Assembly: GCA_022843145.1 (NCBI GenBank)
Contig: JALHOF010000010.1
Coordinates: 62,001 to 126,000 of the forward strand
Source of the DNA: Hyphomicrobium sp.
GTDB taxonomy: Bacteria; Pseudomonadota; Alphaproteobacteria; Rhizobiales; Hyphomicrobiaceae
DNA length: 64,000 bases
Direction: 5' to 3'
Positions 59,846 through 64,000 of this stretch are shown here, piece by piece. The notes beneath the pieces are model-generated. The model saw only the letters and a list, made by a program, of their open reading frames with translations. It ran no database searches and had not been told where the DNA came from. The position numbers were made by a program, and so were the translations under genes. How positions within the stretch are numbered: the first letter of the stretch is position 1; each line of letters begins with the position of its first letter.

Positions 59846-60311
59846 TCGACTGCGACGTGGTCTTGCCCGCAATAGCGGCCGAGCAGCGTTGCCTTGTGGC
59901 CGTCATATCGCGAGACGATCGCGAGGTTCGTCGATCAGACTTGGAATGCCGTCCATCAACATCGTCGCTGCCGATCACGCGAACGAGGCGTGATCGGTAG
60001 CGATGGAGTTCGTGGTGAAATGCGTGCGCATCTTGAGTGTGCTTCACGTTAGTTGGCCCTGGCTTGGCGCCGCGGACCGATGAAAATGTAAGATGCGGAA
60101 CTCGTGCTCCGAAGTATGCAGTGCTCAGTCAACGAAGCCAATCGAGCTGAAAGGTGTGCTCGGCGGCGAGACGAGTAAAGGACCGAGACGTTAATTCGTC
60201 AAGTGATCATACGCGCACGTTTCAACAATCTTGCAAAGCGCGAACGGATGCAGCCGCGCGGCAACAGCCATGACGCTCGCAGCGCTGCTTTGCGCGTGCT
60301 ACGGCAGGCTG
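59846..60311. other. Intergenic region between epmA and epmB, no gene seen
   Basis: About 466 bases with lower coding signal than the flanks. No protein-like ORF was recognised. The minus-strand frame 59826-60047 has unlikely composition (HAFHHELHRYRSRLVR) and runs across the end of epmA. A promoter for epmB is expected here. Confidence 0.6.
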
Positions 60312-61412
60312 ATGACCGAGCCCAGTTCCCTGACTTATGTCACTTCTGGAGGTGCGCCTCCGCGCGCGCGCACGCTACGAACCGCGGCGGATCTCGTCGA
60401 TGCGGGTCTCGTTGAAGCCGCTGACGCCGACGACGTGGCGCGCGTGGCTGAGCGCTATGCGGTGGCGGTGACGCCGGAGTTGCGGGCGCTGATCGACGCG
60501 TCGGATGCGCGCGACCCGATCGCGCGGCAATTCGTGCCCGATAAGGCGGAACTCGAAACGCATCCGGCCGAATTGGCCGACCCGATCGGCGACCACGGCA
60601 AAAGCCCGGTCAAAGGCCTCGTTCATCGCTATGCCGACCGCGTGTTGCTGAAGGTCGTCGGCGTTTGCCCGGTCTATTGCCGGTTCTGCTTCCGCCGCGA
60701 GATGGTTGGGCCCGACGCGGGCGCGAACCTGACCGACGCCGAGATCGCGGCGGCACTCGACTACGTGCGCGCGACACCGGCTGTATGGGAGGTGATCCTG
60801 ACCGGCGGCGATCCGTTCGTGCTGTCGCCGCGCCGCATCGACAGCCTGACGCGCGAGATTGCCGCGATCCCGCACGTCGGCGTCATCCGCTGGCACACGC
60901 GGATGCCGGTCGCGAGCGGGCGCACGGTCAGCACCGATCTGGTCGCGGCGCTGAAGGCGGGCGGCAAGCCGGTGGTGGTGGCGCTGCACACCAATCACCC
61001 GCGCGAACTCACCGTCGAGGCGCGGGCGGCGATCGCACGCCTGGCCGATGCCGGCATCACGGTGCTCAGCCAGAGCGTTTTGCTGCGCGGCGTGAACGAC
61101 GACGCCAATACGCTCGAAGCGTTGATGCGCGCGTTGGTCACGGCGCGGGTCAAGCCCTACTACCTGCATCACGGCGACCTCGCGCCGGGGACCGCGCACT
61201 TCCGCGTGCCGCTGTCCGAAGGGCAAGCGCTGATGACGGAGTTGCGGCGGAGATTGTCGGGCATAGCGATGCCGACGTACGTGCTCGACATTCCGGGCGC
61301 GCACGGCAAGGTGCCGGTGACAGCAGCGCACGTCGCTGCGGCGGGCGACGGCTGCTACCGGATCACGGATGCGGCGGGCAAAGTCCATAGCTACCGCGAC
61401 GCGGTTCGTTGA
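60312..61412 (+). CDS. epmB: EF-P beta-lysylation protein EpmB (lysine 2,3-aminomutase family)
   Basis: A 366-residue radical SAM enzyme converting (S)-lysine to (R)-beta-lysine for EpmA. The radical SAM cluster motif is CPVYCRFC (C119, C123, C126). The PLP site is expected near the C-terminal HHGDLAPGTAHFRV. Features of KamA/EpmB proteins: VILTGGDPFVLSPRRI, RWHTRMPVASGRTV, VVALHTNHPRELT and VLSQSVLLRGVNDDANTLEAL. MTEPSSLTYVTSGGAPPRAR is the likely start (ATG at 60312). The frame continues upstream to 60231 without support. It lies in the same cluster as efp and epmA. Confidence 0.92.
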   Translation: MTEPSSLTYVTSGGAPPRARTLRTAADLVDAGLVEAADADDVARVAERYAVAVTPELRALIDASDARDPIARQFVPDKAELETHPAELADPIGDHGKSPVKGLVHRYADRVLLKVVGVCPVYCRFCFRREMVGPDAGANLTDAEIAAALDYVRATPAVWEVILTGGDPFVLSPRRIDSLTREIAAIPHVGVIRWHTRMPVASGRTVSTDLVAALKAGGKPVVVALHTNHPRELTVEARAAIARLADAGITVLSQSVLLRGVNDDANTLEALMRALVTARVKPYYLHHGDLAPGTAHFRVPLSEGQALMTELRRRLSGIAMPTYVLDIPGAHGKVPVTAAHVAAAGDGCYRITDAAGKVHSYRDAVR

Positions 61413-61523
61413 CTGGCGCTTGCCCTTCCTGCCATTCGATGACAGGTTGTCGCGGCAAATTGACGTAGGTCAGCGCCGAGCACCCGCGCCAAGCGGGGCC
61501 GCAGGAAACGCCGGAGAACCCCG

Positions 61524-63656
61524 ATGAACGAGCAGCTCAAGGCCGACACCTTTTTCGGCGCGTGCCCGCACGATTGCCCCGACACATGCGCCATGATCTA
61601 CGAGACCAAGGGCGGCAAACTGGTCGACGTGCGCGGCAACAAGGAGCACCCGATCACGCGCGGCGGACTGTGCGTCAAACTCAAGGACTTCCACGACCAC
61701 CACGCCAACCCCGACCGGCTGATGTACCCGATGCGGCGGACAGGGCCGAAGGGATCGGGCCAGTATGAGCGAATCTCTTGGGACGCGGCGATCTCCGAAA
61801 TCGGCAAGCGCTGGCGTGAGATCATCGCGCAGTATGGTGCGCAGGCGATCATGCCGCAGAGCTATCTCGGCAACATGGGCCTCGTGCAGGGCATCAACTC
61901 GGGCGATCCATTCTTCAATCGGCTCGGCACCACGGTCAACGAGAAGACCTACTGCACGTCGGGCTCGTCGACGGCGTGGCTCTTGACGCACGGCCCGACC
62001 GGCGGCGTCGATCCCGAGAGCTTCGTCCACTGCAAGTACATCGTCATCTGGGCGTGCAACTCGATCTCGACCAACCTGCACCACTGGCCGTTCGTTCTCG
62101 AGGCGCAGAAGCGCGGCGCGAAGATCGTGGTCATCGACAGCTACCGCTCGCGGACCGCCAAGGCGGCCGACTGGCACATCTGTCCGAAGCCCGGCACCGA
62201 CGGCGCACTCGCGTTGGGCGTCATCCGGTCGCTCGTCGAACAGGGGCTCGTCGATCAGGACTATGTGACGAAGCACACGGTCGGCTTCCCGGAGCTTGCC
62301 GAGCGCGCCGACGATTTCACGCCCGAGTACGTCGAGAAGATAACCGGCGTGAAGGCGTCGGATGTGGCCAAGTTCGCGCGCGAATTCGCGACCTCGCAGC
62401 CGTCCGCGATCCGCATCGGCGTCGCCATCGAACGCTCGGCCGGCGGCGCGCAGGCATCGCGCGCGATCTATGCGCTTCCGGCAATCGTCGGGTCGTGGCG
62501 GCATGTCGGCGGTGGCATGTTGCAGCTGCCGCTGTGGGATTTCCCGATCGACTGGGTGAAGGCGGCGCGGCCCGACTGGATCAAGCCCGGCACGCGCGTG
62601 GTCAACAATCTCAGGCTCGGACAGGCGCTCATCGGCGAGATGGCGCTCGACCCGCCGATCAAGAGCCTGTTCGTGTTCTGCACCAATCCGGTGATCCAGT
62701 CGCCGGAGACCAACAAGATCGTCGAGGGCCTGAAGCGCGAGGACCTGTTCACGGTCGTCGCCGAGCACTTCCTGACCGACACCGCCAAGTATGCGGACAT
62801 CGTGCTGCCCGCCGCGATGGCCGGCGAGGCCGAGGACATGATGTGGTCGTGGGGGCACTTCTACTTCACGTACAATCAGAAGGCGGTCGAACCGCCGGGC
62901 GAGTGCGTGCCGACGTCGGGGCTGTGGCGCAGGCTCGCCAAGGAAATGGGCTTCGACGACCCGGTCTTCAAAATGACCGACAGCGAATTGTGTGCCGCCT
63001 ACATCAACTGGGACGACCCCAAGATGGGCGGCATCGATATGGAGTACTTCAAGAAGCACGGCTATTACCGGATCGACGTCGGCGGCGTCGACACGCGGAC
63101 ACCGCACGCGGAGGGCAAGTTCCCGACGCCCTCGGGCAAGGTCGAGATCATGCTGAAAGACGCGAAGAACTTCGTCGCCCCGCCGTTCCGCGCGATGTAC
63201 GAGGGCGAGCAGTCGGGCGAGCCGATCGATCCGCTGCCGGGATATGTCGCGCCGCGCGAGGCACCGGACACCAATCCCGAGCAGGCCAAGACGTATCCGC
63301 TCAACATCATCTCGCCGAAGAGCCACGCGTTTTTGAACTCGTGCTATGCGAACGAAAAGCACAAGATCAAGGCGCAGGGCGAGCAGTTCGTCATGATCTC
63401 GCCGGCCGACGCGGCGGAGCGCAACATCCGCGAGGGCGATCCAGTGCGCGTGCACAACGCGCGTGGCGCATTCGAGGGCGTGGCGCGGGTGACCGACGAC
63501 GTCAACCCCGGGATCGTCGTCGCCACCCTCGGTTATTGGCGCTCGCTCAACCGCTCTGACGGGTCGGTCAACTCGATCTCGTCGGACGCCTGGTCCGGCC
63601 TCGGCCGCGCGCCGACGTATTCGGACAATCTGGTGCAGGTGGTGCGCGTGAATTGA
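61524..63656 (+). CDS. Molybdopterin-dependent oxidoreductase (DMSO reductase superfamily)
   Basis: A 710-residue bis-MGD molybdo- or tungsto-enzyme. The N-terminal Fe4S4 motif is C14-x3-C18-x3-C22-x27-C50 (FGACPHDCPDTC ... GGLC). The Mo-cofactor region includes TYCTSGSSTAW, where a Cys may ligand Mo, and VVIDSYRSRTAKAADWHICP. Further conserved blocks are VIWACNSISTNLHHWPF, RIGVAIERSAGG and PVIQSPETNKIVEGL. The C-terminal aspartate-decarboxylase-like domain has ISPKSHAFLNS and FVMISPADAAERNIREGDPV. There is no twin-arginine signal, so it is probably cytoplasmic. Substrate is unknown; formate dehydrogenase- or BisC-like functions are options. ATG at 61524 follows CGGAG. Confidence 0.88.
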   Translation: MNEQLKADTFFGACPHDCPDTCAMIYETKGGKLVDVRGNKEHPITRGGLCVKLKDFHDHHANPDRLMYPMRRTGPKGSGQYERISWDAAISEIGKRWREIIAQYGAQAIMPQSYLGNMGLVQGINSGDPFFNRLGTTVNEKTYCTSGSSTAWLLTHGPTGGVDPESFVHCKYIVIWACNSISTNLHHWPFVLEAQKRGAKIVVIDSYRSRTAKAADWHICPKPGTDGALALGVIRSLVEQGLVDQDYVTKHTVGFPELAERADDFTPEYVEKITGVKASDVAKFAREFATSQPSAIRIGVAIERSAGGAQASRAIYALPAIVGSWRHVGGGMLQLPLWDFPIDWVKAARPDWIKPGTRVVNNLRLGQALIGEMALDPPIKSLFVFCTNPVIQSPETNKIVEGLKREDLFTVVAEHFLTDTAKYADIVLPAAMAGEAEDMMWSWGHFYFTYNQKAVEPPGECVPTSGLWRRLAKEMGFDDPVFKMTDSELCAAYINWDDPKMGGIDMEYFKKHGYYRIDVGGVDTRTPHAEGKFPTPSGKVEIMLKDAKNFVAPPFRAMYEGEQSGEPIDPLPGYVAPREAPDTNPEQAKTYPLNIISPKSHAFLNSCYANEKHKIKAQGEQFVMISPADAAERNIREGDPVRVHNARGAFEGVARVTDDVNPGIVVATLGYWRSLNRSDGSVNSISSDAWSGLGRAPTYSDNLVQVVRVN

Positions 63657-63683
63657 GGGATTGCGCGAGTTAGGGGACGTCCC

Positions 63684-63699
63684 TGGCGCTTCGGATGCC
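63684..63699 (+). repeat. Dispersed hairpin repeat, single copy after molybdo-oxidoreductase gene
   Basis: TGGCGCTTCGGATGCC (63684-63699), the same core as the copies near 36.2 and 48.1 kb. It is followed by GACAAGCATCCGTGCGGCC, related to the GCATCCGCGCCGG unit at 48.1 kb. It lies 28 bases after the stop of the oxidoreductase gene. Confidence 0.55.
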
Positions 63700-63757
63700 G
63701 ACAAGCATCCGTGCGGCCTCTCGCGCCTCGACACAAGGGCGGTTAGGATCTGTGACG

Positions 63758-64000
63758 ATGATCCGAACCGCCCTCACCCTCGCTGTTTCGCTGCTCGCCC
63801 TGCCCGCGACGACCGCGCACGCCGAAACGCCGACCGACCGCGCTGGCGCGTCGACCGCGCGCGCCGCGACGCCCGCGCAATCGCTCGACCTGATGGCCGT
63901 GTGGCGAACGCTTCTCGCGCGTCCCACGGGCATCCTGCCGCCCGCGCCGCCGGACAACCCGACCACCGCCGCAAAGGTCGCGCTCGGCCGCGATCTGTTT
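63758..64000 (+). CDS. Putative di-haem cytochrome c peroxidase, 5' end (cut by window edge)
   Basis: The first 81 codons of a secreted protein, open to the window end. Signal peptide: MIRTALTLAVSLLALPATTA-HAE. A low-complexity linker (TDRAGASTARAATPAQS) is followed by PPDNPTTAAKVALGRDLF. The KVALGRDLFFD-type ending is how di-haem cytochrome c peroxidases and MauG-like proteins begin after their signal. The haem motifs would lie beyond the window, so the identity is tentative. Confidence 0.65.
   Translation, partial: MIRTALTLAVSLLALPATTAHAETPTDRAGASTARAATPAQSLDLMAVWRTLLARPTGILPPAPPDNPTTAAKVALGRDLF

Overview
The window is high-GC chromosomal DNA from an alphaproteobacterium, most likely a member of the Hyphomicrobiales (Rhizobiales). 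This is inferred from family content: two rhizobial-type porins, an Omp25/31-like barrel protein, IalB, DUF2865 and DUF1289 proteins, a bacterial phosphatidylcholine synthase, MeaB, a serine-cycle-like CoA-ester lyase, a PdhS/DivJ-type histidine kinase and tandem TIGR02281-type retropepsins. I cannot name the genus. Almost everything is dense housekeeping sequence. The clearest accessory segment is a 1.75-kb lower-GC insert at about 22.6-24.4 kb.

Layout. 0-2.8 kb: trigger factor (cut by the window edge), tRNA-Leu(UAG), a tiny membrane protein and an outer-membrane barrel protein. 2.9-6.0 kb: cysteine synthase, mercaptopyruvate sulfurtransferase and MeaB. 6.0-10.3 kb: a PilZ protein, then a tightly overlapping operon cysS-GNAT-small membrane protein-cimA. 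10.7-17.5 kb: DUF2865 protein, hydroxyacid dehydrogenase, NTF2-like protein, Lrp regulator, DUF442 phosphatase, uracil-DNA glycosylase family, MBL hydrolase, GST and SNase. 17.6-22.6 kb: membrane histidine kinase, DUF1289 protein, two retropepsin-like proteins and phosphomannomutase/phosphoglucomutase. 22.6-24.4 kb: a two-gene cassette (membrane-anchored ParA-like ATPase plus a small helical protein) bounded by imperfect direct repeats. 24.4-26.7 kb: metallophosphoesterase, phosphatidylcholine synthase and a small secreted protein. 26.9-30.2 kb: two paralogous porins. 30.5-36.8 kb: FAD monooxygenase, LpxL-type acyltransferase, an autoinducer-binding regulator without a LuxR helix-turn-helix, malyl-CoA-lyase-like enzyme, HspQ with a histone-H1-like tail and a DUF3806-like protein. 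36.8-41.8 kb: IalB, oligopeptide-type solute-binding protein, acyl-CoA ligase and a small membrane protein. 41.9-48.1 kb: mfd, sdhE and recG. 48.2-55.9 kb: DUF502 protein, SPOR/TPR protein, glmS, glmU, a second envelope protein and two DUF2892 proteins. 56.0-61.4 kb: zinc metallopeptidase, a possible cysteine-peptidase-like protein, and the EF-P set efp, epmA and epmB. 61.5-64 kb: a molybdopterin oxidoreductase and the start of a putative di-haem cytochrome c peroxidase.

How genes work together. cysK and sseA sit in sulfur metabolism. glmU and glmS supply UDP-GlcNAc for peptidoglycan and lipid A next to SPOR-type envelope proteins. epmB and epmA make and attach beta-lysine to Lys34 of EF-P, which is visible here in the HPGKG loop. 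mfd, sdhE and recG form a familiar alphaproteobacterial neighbourhood.

The most unusual items are the ParA-like cassette with its flanking repeats, a dispersed hairpin repeat family at gene ends (about 36.2, 48.1 and 63.7 kb), a duplicated 3' end of glmU, a LuxR-type ligand-binding domain on an atypical C-terminus, and the basic tail on HspQ. No CRISPR array, transposase, integrase or prophage was seen.
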